Assembly: GCA_037176705.1 (NCBI GenBank)
Contig: CM073886.1
Coordinates: 186,001 to 250,000 of the forward strand
Origin: Molossus alvarezi
Taxonomy: Eukaryota > Chordata > Mammalia > Chiroptera > Molossidae
Length of the DNA stretch: 64,000 nucleotides
Direction: 5' to 3'
Shown here one piece after another: positions 12,629 through 24,638 of this stretch; within the stretch, counting starts at the first letter, position 1; each line of letters begins with the position of its first letter. The position numbers and the translations under genes were made by a program. Under the pieces are notes generated by a model, which saw only the letters and a list, made by a program, of their open reading frames with translations, was not told where the DNA came from and made no database searches.

Positions 12629-14589
12629 GGTCTCCTCTTCTCTCTGCTCCTCTCTGAGACCCATGGTCTCCCCTTCTCTGTGCTCCTCTTTCAGACCCAT
12701 AGACTCCACTTCTCTGTGCCCCTCTCAGACCCATGGTCTCACCAGCTCTGTGCTCCACTCTCAGACCCATGGTCTCCCCTGCTCTGTGCTCCTCTTTCAG
12801 ACCGATGGTCTCCCCTGCTGTGTGCTCCTCTCTCAGACACATGATCTCCTCTTCTCTGTGGTCCGGTCAGATCCATGGTCACCCCTGCTCTGTGCTCCTC
12901 TCTCAGAACCATAGACTCCTCTTTTCTGTGCCTCTCTCAGACCCATCGTCACTCCTGCTCTGTGCTCCTCTCAGACTCATGGTTTCCTCTTCTCTGTGCT
13001 CCTCTCTCAGACCCATGGTCTCCTTTTCTCTGGGCTCCTCTGTCAGACCCATAGACTCCTCTTCTCTGGGCTCCTCTCTCAGAGCCATGGTTTCCTCTTC
13101 TCTGTGTTCCTCTCTCAGACCCATGGTCTCCCCTTCTCTCGGGTCCTCTCTCAGACCCATAGTCTCCCCTACTCTGTGCTCCACTCTGAGTCCCATCGCC
13201 TCCTCTTCTCTGTGCTCCTCTCTCAGACACATGGTCTCCGCTGCTCTGTGCTCCTCTCTCAGACCGATGGTCTCCCCTGCTCTATGCACCTCTCTGAGAC
13301 CCATGGTCTCCCCTACTCTGTCCACCTCTCTCAGACCCATTGTCTCTCCTGCTCTTTGCACCTCTCTCAGATCCATGATACCTCTTCTCTGTGCTCCATT
13401 CAGACCCAAGGTCTCCACTGCTCTGTGCTCCTCTCTCAGACCCATGGTCTCCCCTCTTCTGTGCTCCTCTCAGGCCCATGGTCTCCCATGCTCTTTGCAC
13501 CTCTCTCAGACCTTGGTCTCCTTTTCTCTGTGCTCCTCTCTCAGACCCATGGTCTCCCCTACTCTGTGCTCCTCTCTGAGACCCATAGACTACTCTTCTC
13601 TGTGCCCCTCTCAGACCCATGGTCTGCTGAGCTCTGTGCTCCTCTCTCAGACCCATGGTCTCCCCTGCTCTGTGCTCCTCTCTCAGACCCATGGTCTCTC
13701 TTCTCTGTCTCCTCTCTCAGACCAATGGTCTCCCCTGCTATTTGCTCCTCTCTCAGACACATTGTCTCCACTGCTCTTTGCTCCTCTCTCAGACCCATGG
13801 TCTCCCCTACTCTGTGCTCCTCTCTCACGCCCATGATTTCCTGTTCTCTGTGCTCCATTCAGACCGATGGTCTCCACTGCTCTGTGCTCCTCTCTCAGAT
13901 CCATGGTCTCCCCTTCTTTGCTCCTCTCTCAGACCGATGGTCTCCCTTGCTCTTTGCACCTCTATCAGAACCATGGTCCTCTGTTCTCTGGGCTCCTCTC
14001 AGAACTATGGTCTCCTTTTCTCTATGCTCCTCTCTGAGACCCATGGTCTCCCCTGCTCTGTGCTCCTGTCTCAGTCCGATGGTCTCCCCTGCTCTTTGCA
14101 CCTCTCTGAGACCCATAGTCTCCCCTGCTCTGTGCTCCTCTCTCAGACCCATGATCTCCTCTACTCTCTGGTCCGCTCAGACAATGGTCGCCCCTGCTCT
14201 GTGCTCCTCTCTCAGTCCCCTAGACTCCGCTTTTCTGTGCCTCTCTCAGACCCATGGTCACACCTGATCTGTGCTCCTCCCTCAGACTCATGGTTTCCTC
14301 TTCTCTGTGCTCCTTTCTCAGACCCATGGTCTCCTTTTCTCTGGGCTCCTTTGTCAGACCCATAGACTCCTCTTTTCTGGGCTCCTCTCTCAGACCCATG
14401 GTCTCCTGTTCTCTTTGCTACTCTCTCAGAGCCATGGGCTCCCGTTCTTTGTGCTCCTCTCTCAGACCCATGATCTCCTCTTCTCTGTGCTCCGCTCAGA
14501 CCCATGGTCGTTCCTGCTCTGTGCTCCTCTCTCAGACCCATAGACTCCTCTTCTCTGTGCCCCTCTCAGACCCATGGTCTCCCCTGCTC

Positions 14590-14805
14590 TGTCCACCTCT
14601 CTCAGATCCATTGTCTCCATTGCTCTTTGCTCCTCTCTCAGACCCATGGTCTCCCCTGCTCTGTGCTCTTCTGTCAGAACTTGGTCTCCCCTGCTCTTTG
14701 CACCTCTCTCAGAACCATGGTCTCCTCTTCCCTGGGCTCCTCCTTCAGACCCATGGTCTCCCCTGCTCTGTGCTCCTGTCTCAGAGCTATTGTCTCCCCT
14801 GCTCT
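14590..14805. repeat. ~215-bp extra segment in block A copy 2, B-like sequence
   Basis: Block A copy 1 passes directly from about 5,165 to the CTCCTATCAGACTCATGG monomer at about 5,180. Copy 2 has about 215 bp between the matching points. The extra monomers include CCATTGTCTCCATTGC, GTCAGAACTTGG, CCTCCTTCAGACCC and a GTCTCAGAGC monomer. These words occur in block B and its linker (about 6,117-6,195 and 7,610-7,690). An insertion or conversion from B into A copy 2 is likely, but loss from copy 1 is possible. Confidence 0.7.
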
Positions 14806-15080
14806 GTGCTCCTATCAGACTCATGGTTGCGTCTTCTCTGTGCTCCTCTCTCAGACCCATGGTCTCCTTTTCTCTAGCTCCACTGTCAGACCCATGGTCT
14901 CCTCTTCTCTTTCCTCCTATCTCAGACCCATGGGCTCCTGTTCTCTATGCTCCTCTCTCAGACCCATGGTCTCCCCTTCTCTGAGCTCCTTTCTCAGTCC
15001 CATGGTCTCAGCTACTGTACTCCTCTCTCAGACCCAAGATCTCTCTTCTTTGTGCTCCTCTCTCAAACCCAATGTCTCCC

Positions 15081-15914
15081 CTGCTCTGTGCTCCTCTCTC
15101 AGACCCATGGTCTCCCCTTCTCTTTTCTCCTCTCTCAGACCCATGGACTCCCCTGCTCCGTGCTCCACTCTCAGACCCATAGACTCCTCTTCTCTGTGCC
15201 CGTCTCAGACCCATGGTCTCACCAGCTCTGTGGTCCTCTCTCAGACCCATGGTCTCCCCTGCTCTGTGCTCCTCTCTCAGACCCATGGTCTCCCCTGCTC
15301 TGTGCTCCTCTCTCACACCCATGATCTCCTCTTCTCTGTGCTCCATTCAGACCCATGGTCTCCACTGCTCTGTGCTCCTCTCTCAGACCCATGGTCTCCC
15401 CTCTTCTGTGCTCCTCTCAGACCCATGGTCTCCCATGCTCTTTGCACCTCTCTCAGACCCCTGGTCTCCTCTTTTCTGTGCTCCTTCTCAGACCCATGGT
15501 CTCCCCTACTCTGTGCTCCTCTCTGAGACCCATAGACTCCTCTTCTCTGTACCCCTCTCAGACCCATGGTCTCCCCAGCTCTGTGCTCTACTCTCAGACC
15601 CATGTTCTCCCCTGCTCTGTGCTCCTCTCTCAGAACCATGGTCTCTCTTCTCTGTGCTCCTCTCTCAGACCCATGGTGTCCCCTGCTCTTTGCTCCTCTC
15701 TCAGACCCATGGTATCTACTGCTATTTGCTCCTCTCTCAGACCCATGGTCTCCCCTTCTCGGTGCTCCTCTCTCAGACCCATGGTCTCCCCTACTCGGTG
15801 CTCCTCTCTGAGACCCATAGAATACTCTTCTCTGTGCCCCTCTCAGAACCATGGTGTCCCAGATCTGTGCTCCTCTCTCAGACCCATGGTCTCTCTTCTC
15901 TGTGCTCCTCTCTC
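15081..15914. repeat. Linker monomers before block C
   Basis: This is ordinary monomer sequence with the usual 34-36-bp lengths. About 15,300-15,560 shares the CTCCATTCAG, CCCATGCTCTTTGCACC and CAGACCCCTGG series with the D-type copies far to the right (for example about 43,380-43,600). About 15,620-15,870 shares the GGTGTCCCCTGCTCTTTGC, GGTCTCTACTGC and ATAGAATACTC series seen in the E and D blocks. It is therefore a dispersed relative of those blocks rather than unique DNA. Confidence 0.72.
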
Positions 15915-18900
15915 AGACACATGGTCTTCCCAGTTCTGTGCTCCTCTCTCAGACACACGGTCTCCTCTTCTCTGTGCCCCTCTCTCAGCCTTATGGTCTC
16001 CCCTGCTCTGTGCTCCTCTCTCAGACCCATGGTCTCTCTTCTCTATGCTCGTCTCTCAGACCCATGGTCTCCCCGGCTCTTTGCTCCTCTCTCAGACCCA
16101 TGGTCTCCCTTGCTCTTTGCTCTTCTCTCAGACGCATTGTCTCCCCTGCTCGGTGTTCCACTCTCAGACCCATGGTCTCTCTTCTCTGTGCTCCTCTCTC
16201 AGACCCATGGTCTCCCTTGCTCTTTGCTCTTCTCTCAGACGCATTGTCTCCCCTGCTCGGTGTTCCACTCTCAGACCCATGGTCTCTCTTCTCTGTGCTC
16301 CTCTCTCAGACCCATGGTCTCCCCTGCTCTGTGCTCCTCTCTCAGACCCTTGGACTCCCCTGCTCTGTCCTCCTCTCTGAGACCCATAGACTCCTCTTAT
16401 CTGTGCCCCTCTCAGACCCATGGTCTCCCCAGCTCTGTGCTCCTCTCTCAGACCCATGGTCTCCCCTGCTCTGTGCTCCTCTCTGAGACCCATAGACTCC
16501 TCTTCTCTGTGCCCTTCTCAGACCCATGGTCTCCCTTGCTCTTTGCTCCTCTGTCAGAACCATGGTCTCCTCTGCACTTTGCTATTCTCTCAGACCCATG
16601 GCCTCCCCTACTCTGTGCTCCTCTCTCACACCCATGATCTCCTCTTCTCTGTGCTCCATTCAGACCCATGGTCTCCACTGCTCTGTGCTCCTCTCTCAGA
16701 CCCATGGTCTCCCCTCTTCTGTGTTCCTCTCAGACCCATGGTCTCCCATGCTCTTTACACCTCTCTCAGTCCCTTGGTCTCCTCTTCTCTGTGCACCTCT
16801 CTCAGCCCATGGTCTCCCCTACTCTGTGCTCCTCTCTGAGACACATAGACTCGCCTTCTCTGTGCCCCTCTCAGACTCATTGTCTCCCCAGCTCTGTGCT
16901 CCCCTCTCAGACCCATGGTCTCCCCTTCACTGTGCACCTCTCTCAGACCCATGGTCTCTCTTCTCTGTGCTCCTCTCTCGTACCCATGGTCTCCCCAACT
17001 CTGTGCTCCTCTCTCAGACCCATGGACACCTCTTCTCTGTGCTCCTCTCTCAGACTTATGGTCTCCCCTGCTCTGTGCTCCTCTCTTCGACCCATGGTCT
17101 CCCTTGCTCTTTGCTCTTCTCTCAGACCAATGGACTCCCCTGCTCGGTGCTCCTCTCTCAGACCCAATGTCTCTCTTCTCTGCTCCTCTCTCAGACCCAT
17201 GGTCTCCTCTTCTCTGTGCTCCTCTCTCAGACTTATGGTTTCCCCTGTTCTGTGCTCCTCTCTCAGATCCATGGTCTCCCCTTCACTGTGCACCTCTCTC
17301 AGACCCATGGTCTCTCTTCTCTGTGCTCCTCTCTCGTACCCATGGTCTCCACAACTCTGTGCTCCTCTCTCAGACCCATGGTCTCCTCTTCTCTGTGCTC
17401 CTCTCTCAGACTTATGGTCTCCCCTGCTCTGTGCTCCTCTCTCAGAACCATGGTCTCCCCTGCTCTGTGCTCCTCTCTGAGAACCATGGTCTCCCCTGCT
17501 CTGTGCTCCTCTCTTAGATCCATAGACACCTCTTCTGTGTTCCCCTCTCAGACCCATGGTCTTCCCCGCTCTGTGCTCCTCTCTCAGACCCATGGTCTCC
17601 CCTCTTCTGTGCTCCTCTCAGACCCATGGTCTCCACTGCACTTTGCTCTTCTATCGGACCCATGGTCTCCCCTGCTCGGTGCTCCTCTCCCAGACCCATT
17701 GTCTCTCTTCTCTGTGCTCCTCTCTCAGACCCATGGTCTCCCCTGCTCTGTGCTCCTCTCTCAGACCCATGGTCTCCCCTGCTCGGTGCTCCTCTCTCAG
17801 ACCCATGGTCTCCTCTTCTCTGTGCTCCTCTCTCAGACTTATGGTCTCCCCTGCTCTGTGCTCCTCTCTCAGACCCATGGTCTCCCCGGCTCTGTGCTCC
17901 TCTCTCAGACCCATGGTCTCCCCGGCTCTGTGCTCCTCTCTCAGACCCATGGTCTCCCCTGCTCTTTGCTCTTCTCTCAGACCCATGGTCTCCCCTGCTC
18001 GGTGCTCCTCTCTCAGACCCATGGTCTCCTCTTCTCTGTGCTCCTCTCTCAGACTTATGGTTTCCCCTGCTCGGTGCTCCTCTCTCAGACCCATGGTCTC
18101 TCTTCTCTGTGCTCCTCTCTCAGACCCATGGTCTCCCCTGCTCTGTGCTCCTCTCTCAGTCCCATGGTCTCCCCTGCTGTATGCTCCTCTCTGAGACCCA
18201 TAGACTCCTCTTCTCTGTGCCCCTCTCAGACCCATGGTCAGCCCAGCTCTGTGTTCCTCTCTCAGACCCATGGTCCCCTCTTCTCTGTGATCTACTCTGA
18301 GACCCATGGTCTCCACTGCTGTGAGCTCCACTCTCAGAACCATGGTCTCCCCTGCTCTGTGCTCCTCTCTCAGACCCATGGTCTCCCCTGCTCGGTGCTT
18401 TTCTCTCAGAGCCATGGTCTCCTCTTCTCTGTTTTCCTTTCTCAGACCCATGTTCTCCCCTTGTCTGTGCTACTTTCTCAGACCCATGGTCTCCCCTGCT
18501 CTGTGCTCCTTTCTCAGACTAATGGTCTCATCTTCTCTGTGCTCCTCTTTCAGACCCATAGACTCCACTTCTCTGTGCCCCTCTCAGACCCATGGTTTCC
18601 CCATCTATGTGTTCCGCCCTCAGACACATGGTCGCTTCTTCTCAGTGCCTCTCTCTCAGACCCATGGTCTCCCCTACTCTGTCCACCTCTCTCGGACCCA
18701 TTGTCTCCCCTGCTCTTTGCTCCTCTCTCAGACCCATGGTCTCCCTGCTCTGTGCTCTTCTGTCTGAACTTGGTCTCCCCTGCTCTGTGCTCCTCCCTCA
18801 GACACATGGTCTCCTCTTCTCTGTGCCTCTCTCTTAGACCCATGGTTTCCCCTACTCTGTCCACCTCTCTCAGACCCATTGTCTCCCCTGCTCTTTGCTC

Positions 18901-19262
18901 CTTTCTGAGACCCATGATCACCTCTTCTCTGTGCTCCATTACGACCCATGGTCTCCACTGCTCTGTGCTCCTCTCTGAGACCCATGGTCTCCCCTGCTCT
19001 GTGCTCCTCTCTGAGACCCATGGTCTCCCCTGCTCTGTGCTCCTATCTCAGACCCACAGACTCCTCTTCTCTGTGCCCCCTCAAACCCAGAATTTCCCCT
19101 GCTCTGTGCTCCTCTCTCAGACCCATGGTCTCCGCTGCTCTGTGCTCCTCTCTCAGACTCATGGTTTCCTCTAATCTCTGCTCCTCTCTCAGACCCATGC
19201 TCTCCTTTTCTCTGGGCTCCTCTATAAGACCCATACACTCCTCTACTCTGGGCTCCTCTCTC
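15915..19262. repeat. Higher-order block C, copy 1 (long form)
   Basis: The block starts at the diagnostic monomer ACACATGGTCTTCCCAGTTC (ATGG at 15,921). The same monomer recurs at 19,269 and 21,333. The distance to the next copy is 3,348 bp, equal to 3,241 bp of shared register plus a private 107-bp duplication. Later landmarks are the CTCGTACCCATGG, CTTCGACCCATGG, TCTTCTATCGGACCC and TGTGATCTACTCTGAG monomers. It also holds the longest stop-free + frame in the window (16,526-19,174), which I regard as repeat arithmetic and not a gene. Confidence 0.85.
16096..16309. repeat. 107-bp tandem duplication inside block C copy 1
   Basis: Three monomers (36+36+35 bp) are repeated exactly in tandem: about 16,096-16,202 and 16,203-16,309. 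Diagnostic words are CCTTGCTCTTTGCTCTTC, AGACGCATTGTC and CGGTGTTCCACTC. The other C copies contain a single unit at the equivalent place (about 19,450-19,550 and 21,510-21,620). Confidence 0.88.
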
Positions 19263-21326
19263 AGACACATGGTCTTCCCAGTTCTGTGCTCCTCTCTCAG
19301 ACACACGGTCTCCTCTTCTCTGTGCCCCTCTCTCAGCCTTATGGTCTCCCCTGCTCTGTGCTCCTCTCTCAGACCCATGGTCTCTCTTCTCTGTGCTCGT
19401 CTCTCAGACCCATGGTCTCCCCGGCTCTTTGCTCCTCTCTCAGACCCATGGTCTCCCTTGCTCTTTGCTCTTCTCTCAGACGCATTGTCTCCCCTGCTCG
19501 GTGTTCCACTCTCAGACCCATGGTCTCTCTTCTCTGTGCTCCTCTCTCAGACCCATGGTCTCCCCTGCTCTGTGCTCCTCTCTCAGACCCTTGGACTTCC
19601 CTGCTCTGTCCTCCTCTCTGAGACCCATAGACTCCTCTTAACTGTGCCCCTCTCAGACCCATGGTCTCCCCAGCTCTGTGCTCCTCTCTCAGACCCATGG
19701 TCTCCCCTGCTCTGTGCTCCTCTCTGAGACCCATAGACTCCTCTTCTCTGTGCCCTTCTCAGACCCATGGTCTCCCTTGCTCTTTGCTCCTCTGTCAGAA
19801 CCATGGTCTCCTCTGCACTTTGCTATTCTCTCAGACCCATGGCCTCCCCTACTCTGTGCTCCTCTCTCACACCCATGATCTCCTCTTCTCTGTGCTCCAT
19901 TCAGACCCATGGTCTCCACTGCTCTGTGCTCCTCTCTCAGACCCATGGTCTCCCCTCTTCTGTGTTCCTCTCAGACCCATGGTCTCCCATGCTCTTTACA
20001 CCTCTCTCAGTCCCTTGGTCTCCTCTTCTCTGTGCACCTCTCTCAGCCCATGGTCTCCCCTACTCTGTGCTCCTCTCTGAGACACATAGACTCGCCTTCT
20101 CTGTGCCCCTCTCAGACTCATTGTCTCCCCAGCTCTTTGCTCCTCTCTCAGACCCATGGTCTCCCCTTCACTGTGCACCTCTCTCAGACCCATGGTCTCT
20201 CTTCTCTGTGCTCCTCTCTCGTACCCATGGTCTCCCCAACTCTGTGCTCCTCTCTCAGACCCATGGACACCTCTTCTCTGTGCTCCTCTCTCAGACTTAT
20301 GGTCTCCCCTGCTCTGTGCTCCTCTCTTCGACCCATGGTCTCCCTTGCTCTTTGCTCTTCTCTCAGACCAATGGACTCCCCTGCTCGGTGCTCCTCTCTC
20401 AGACCCAATGTCTCTCTTCTCTGCTCCTCTCTCAGACCCATGGTCTCCTCTTCTCTGTGCTCCTCTCTCAGACTTATGGTTTCCCCTGTTCTGTGCTCCT
20501 CTCTCAGATCCATGGTCTCCCCTTCACTGTGCACCTCTCTCAGACCCATGGTCTCTCTTCTCTGTGCTCCTCTCTCGTACCCATGGTCTCCACAACTCTG
20601 TGCTCCTCTCTCAGACCCATGGTCTCCTCTTCTCTGTGCTCCTCTCTCAGACTTATGGTCTCCCCTGCTCTGTGCTCCTCTCTCAGAACCATGGTCTCCC
20701 CTGCTCTGTGCTCCTCTCTGAAAACCATGGTCTCCCCTGCTCTGTGCTCCTCTCTTAGATCCATAGACACCTCTTCTGTGTTCCCCTCTCAGACCCATGG
20801 TCTTCCCCGCTCTGTGCTCCTCTCTCAGACCCATGGTCTCCCCTCTTCTGTGCTCCTCTCAGACCCATGGTCTCCACTGCACTTTGCTCTTCTATCGGAC
20901 CCATGGTCTCCCCTGCTCGGTGCTCCTCTCCCAGACCCATTGTCTCTCTTCTCTGTGCTCCTCTCTCAGACCATGGTCTTCCCTGCTCTGTGCTTCTCCC
21001 TCAGACCCATCGTCTCCCCTGTTCTGTGCTCCTTTTTCAGACCCATGGTCTCCCCTGCTCTTTGCCCTTCTCTCAGACCCATGGTCTCCCCTGCTCGGTG
21101 CTCCTCTCTCAGACCCATGGTCTCCTCTTCTCTGTGCTCCTCTCTCAGACTTATGGTCTCCCCTGCTCTGTGCTCCTCTCTCAGACCCATGGTCTCCGCT
21201 GCTCTGTGCTCCTCTCTCAGACTCATGGTTTCCTCTAATCTCTGCTCCTCTCTCAGACCCATGCTCTCCTTTTCTCTGGGCTCCTCTATAAGACCCATAC
21301 ACTCCTCTACTCTGGGCTCCTCTCTC
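19263..21326. repeat. Higher-order block C, copy 2 (short form, 2,064 bp)
   Basis: The left part matches copy 1 at an offset of 3,241 bp and copy 3 at 2,064 bp. Near 21,150-21,200 it jumps directly to the terminal C landmark (TCTCCGCTGCTCTGTG, then GTTTCCTCTAATCTCTGC). It thereby skips more than 1 kb that is present in copies 1 and 3, including the CTATCTATGTG and ACTTGG-type monomers. This is consistent with an internal deletion by unequal exchange between monomers. Confidence 0.84.
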
Positions 21327-24300
21327 AGACACATGGTCTTCCCAGTTCTGTGCTCCTCTCTCAGACACACGGTCTCCTCTTCTCTGTGCCCCTCTCTCAG
21401 CCTTATGGTCTCCCCTGCTCTGTGCTCCTCTCTCAGACCCATGGTCTCTCTTCTCTGTGCTCGTCTCTCAGACCCATGGTCTCCCCGGCTCTTTGCTCCT
21501 CTCTCAGACCCATGGTCTCCCTTGCTCTTTGCTCTTCTCTCAGACGCATTGTCTCCCCTGCTCGGTGTTCCACTCTCAGACCCATGGTCTCTCTTCTCTG
21601 TGCTCCTCTCTCAGACCCATGGTCTCCCCTGCTCTGTGCTCCTCTCTCAGACCCTTGGACTTCCCTGCTCTGTCCTCCTCTCTGAGACCCATAGACTCCT
21701 CTTAACTGTGCCCCTCTCAGACCCATGGTCTCCCCAGCTCTGTGCTCCTCTCTCAGACCCATGGTCTCCCCTGCTCTGTGCTCCTCTCTGAGACCCATAG
21801 ACTCCTCTTCTCTGTGCCCTTCTCAGACCCATGGTCTCCCTTGCTCTTTGCTCCTCTGTCAGAACCATGGTCTCCTCTGCACTTTGCTATTCTCTCAGAC
21901 CCATGGCCTCCCCTACTCTGTGCTCCTCTCTCACACCCATGATCTCCTCTTCTCTGTGCTCCATTCAGACCCATGGTCTCCACTGCTCTGTGCTCCTCTC
22001 TCAGACCCATGGTCTCCCCTCTTCTGTGTTCCTCTCAGACCCATGGTCTCCCATGCTCTTTACACCTCTCTCAGTCCCTTGGTCTCCTCTTCTCTGTGCA
22101 CCTCTCTCAGCCCATGGTCTCCCCTACTCTGTGCTCCTCTCTGAGACACATAGACTCGCCTTCTCTGTGCCCCTCTCAGACTCATTGTCTCCCCAGCTCT
22201 TTGCTCCTCTCTCAGACCCATGGTCTCCCCTTCACTGTGCACCTCTCTCAGACCCATGGTCTCTCTTCTCTGTGCTCCTCTCTCGTACCCATGGTCTCCC
22301 CAACTCTGTGCTCCTCTCTCAGACCCATGGACACCTCTTCTCTGTGCTCCTCTCTCAGACTTATGGTCTCCCCTGCTCTGTGCTCCTCTCTTCGACCCAT
22401 GGTCTCCCTTGCTCTTTGCTCTTCTCTCAGACCAATGGACTCCCCTGCTCGGTGCTCCTCTCTCAGACCCAATGTCTCTCTTCTCTGCTCCTCTCTCAGA
22501 CCCATGGTCTCCTCTTCTCTGTGCTCCTCTCTCAGACTTATGGTTTCCCCTGTTCTGTGCTCCTCTCTCAGATCCATGGTCTCCCCTTCACTGTGCACCT
22601 CTCTCAGACCCATGGTCTCTCTTCTCTGTGCTCCTCTCTCGTACCCATGGTCTCCACAACTCTGTGCTCCTCTCTCAGACCCATGGTCTCCTCTTCTCTG
22701 TGCTCCTCTCTCAGACTTATGGTCTCCCCTGCTCTGTGCTCCTCTCTCAGAACCATGGTCTCCCCTGCTCTGTGCTCCTCTCTGAAAACCATGGTCTCCC
22801 CTGCTCTGTGCTCCTCTCTTAGATCCATAGACACCTCTTCTGTGTTCCCCTCTCAGACCCATGGTCTTCCCCGCTCTGTGCTCCTCTCTCAGACCCATGG
22901 TCTCCCCTCTTCTGTGCTCCTCTCAGACCCATGGTCTCCACTGCACTTTGCTCTTCTATCGGACCCATGGTCTCCCCTGCTCGGTGCTCCTCTCCCAGAC
23001 CCATTGTCTCTCTTCTCTGTGCTCCTCTCTCAGACCATGGTCTTCCCTGCTCTGTGCTTCTCCCTCAGACCCATCGTCTCCCCTGTTCTGTGCTCCTTTT
23101 TCAGACCCATGGTCTCCCCTGCTCTTTGCCCTTCTCTCAGACCCATGGTCTCCCCTGCTCGGTGCTCCTCTCTCAGACCCATGGTCTCCTCTTCTCTGTG
23201 CTCCTCTCTCAGACTTATGGTCTCCCCTGCTCTGTGCTCCTCTCTCAGACCCATGGTCTCCCCGGCTCTGTGCTCCTCTCTCAGACCCATGGTCTCCCCG
23301 GCTCTGTGCTCCTCTCTCAGACCCATGGTCTCCCCTGCTCTTTGCTCTTCTCTCAGACCCATGGTCTCCCCTGCTCGGTGCTCCTCTCTCAGACCCATGG
23401 TCTCCTCTTCTCTGTGCTCCTCTCTCAGACTTATGGTTTCCCCTGCTCGGTGCTCCTCTCTCAGACCCATGGTCTCTCTTCTCTGTGCTCCTCTCTCAGA
23501 CCCATGGTCTCCCCTGCTCAGTGCTCCTCTCTCAGTCCCATGGTCTCCCCTGCTGTATGCTCCTCTCTGAGACCCATAGACTCCTCTTCTCTGTGCCCCT
23601 CTCAGACCCATGGTCAGCCCAGCTCTGTGTTCCTCTCTCAGACCCATGGTCCCCTCTTCTCTGTGATCTACTCTGAGACCCATGGTCTCCACTGCTGTGA
23701 GCTCCACTCTCAGAACCATGGTCTCCCCTGCTCTGTGCTCCTCTCTCAGACCCATGGTCTCCCCTGCTCGGTGCTTTTCTCTCAGAGCCATGGTCTCCTC
23801 TTCTCTGTTTTCCTTTCTCAGACCCATGTTCTCCCCTTTTCTGTGCTACTTTCTCAGACCCATGGTCTCCCCTGCTCTGTGCTCCTTTCTCAGACTAATG
23901 GTCTCATCTTCTCTGTGCTCCTCTTTCAGACCCATAGACTCCACTTCTCTGTGCCCCTCTCAGACCCATGGTTTCCCCATCTATGTGTTCCGCCCTCAGA
24001 CACATGGTCGCTTCTTCTCAGTGCCTCTCTCTCAGACCCATGGTCTCCCCTACTCTGTCCACCTCTCTCGGACCCATTGTCTCCCCTGCTCTTTGCTCCT
24101 CTCTCAGACCCATGGTCTCCCTGATCTGTGCTCTTCTGTCTGAACTTGGTCTCCCCTGCTCTGTGCTCCTCCCTCAGACACATGGTCTCCTCTTCTCTGT
24201 GCCTCTCTCTCAGACCCATGGTTTCCCCTACTCTGTCCACCTCTCTCAGACCCATTGTCTCCCCTGCTCTTTGCTCCTTTCTGAGACCCATGATCACCTC

Positions 24301-24638
24301 TTCTCTGTGCTCCATTACGACCCATGGTCTCCACTGCTCTGTGCTCCTCTCTGAGACCCATGGTCTCCTATGCTCTGTGCTCCTCTCTGAGACCCATGGT
24401 CTCCCCTGCTCTGTGCTCCTATCTCAGACCCACAGACTCCTCTTCTCTGTGCCCCCTCAAACCCAGAATTTCCCCTGCTCTGTGCTCCTCTCTCAGACCC
24501 ATGGTCTCCGCTGCTCTGTGCTCCTCTCTCAGACTCATGGTTTCCTCTAATCTCTGCTCCTCTCTCAGATCCATGCTCTCCTTTTCTCTGGGCTCCTCTA
24601 TAAGACCCATACACTCCTCTACTCTGGGCTCCTCTCTC
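21327..24638. repeat. Higher-order block C, copy 3 (long form)
   Basis: This matches copy 1 at an offset of 5,305 bp (3,241 + 2,064) up to about 23,000, and at 5,376 bp from about 23,680. It therefore has two more monomers (71 bp) than copy 1 in that interval. It ends at the CTATAAGACCCATACACTCC monomer near 24,600. Its right part (from about 22,739) also belongs to the large E duplication, so sequences from this copy reappear at 30,781 onward and again after 33,927. Confidence 0.83.

Larger units (their letters stand above)
9631..15080. repeat. Higher-order block A, copy 2
   Basis: This is the second copy of 1-~5,440. Relative to copy 1 it lacks 2 bp near 10,078, carries two extra monomers (+71 bp) near 10,455-10,525, lacks one 36-bp monomer near 10,770, lacks the 248-bp tandem duplication, and has about 215 extra bp near 14,590-14,805. 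The GTAAGA-rich sub-block is preserved at about 11,353-12,628 with a 9,663-bp offset. All indels are whole monomers or a single CT step, as expected from unequal exchange and slippage. Confidence 0.87.

Noticed and set aside
16526..19174. Stop-free + strand frame of 882 codons starting with ATG
   Set aside because: It is only a repeat of 12-residue units that changes frame at 34- and 35-bp monomers. Neighbouring frames are equally open, and there is no codon bias, signal peptide or non-repeat domain.
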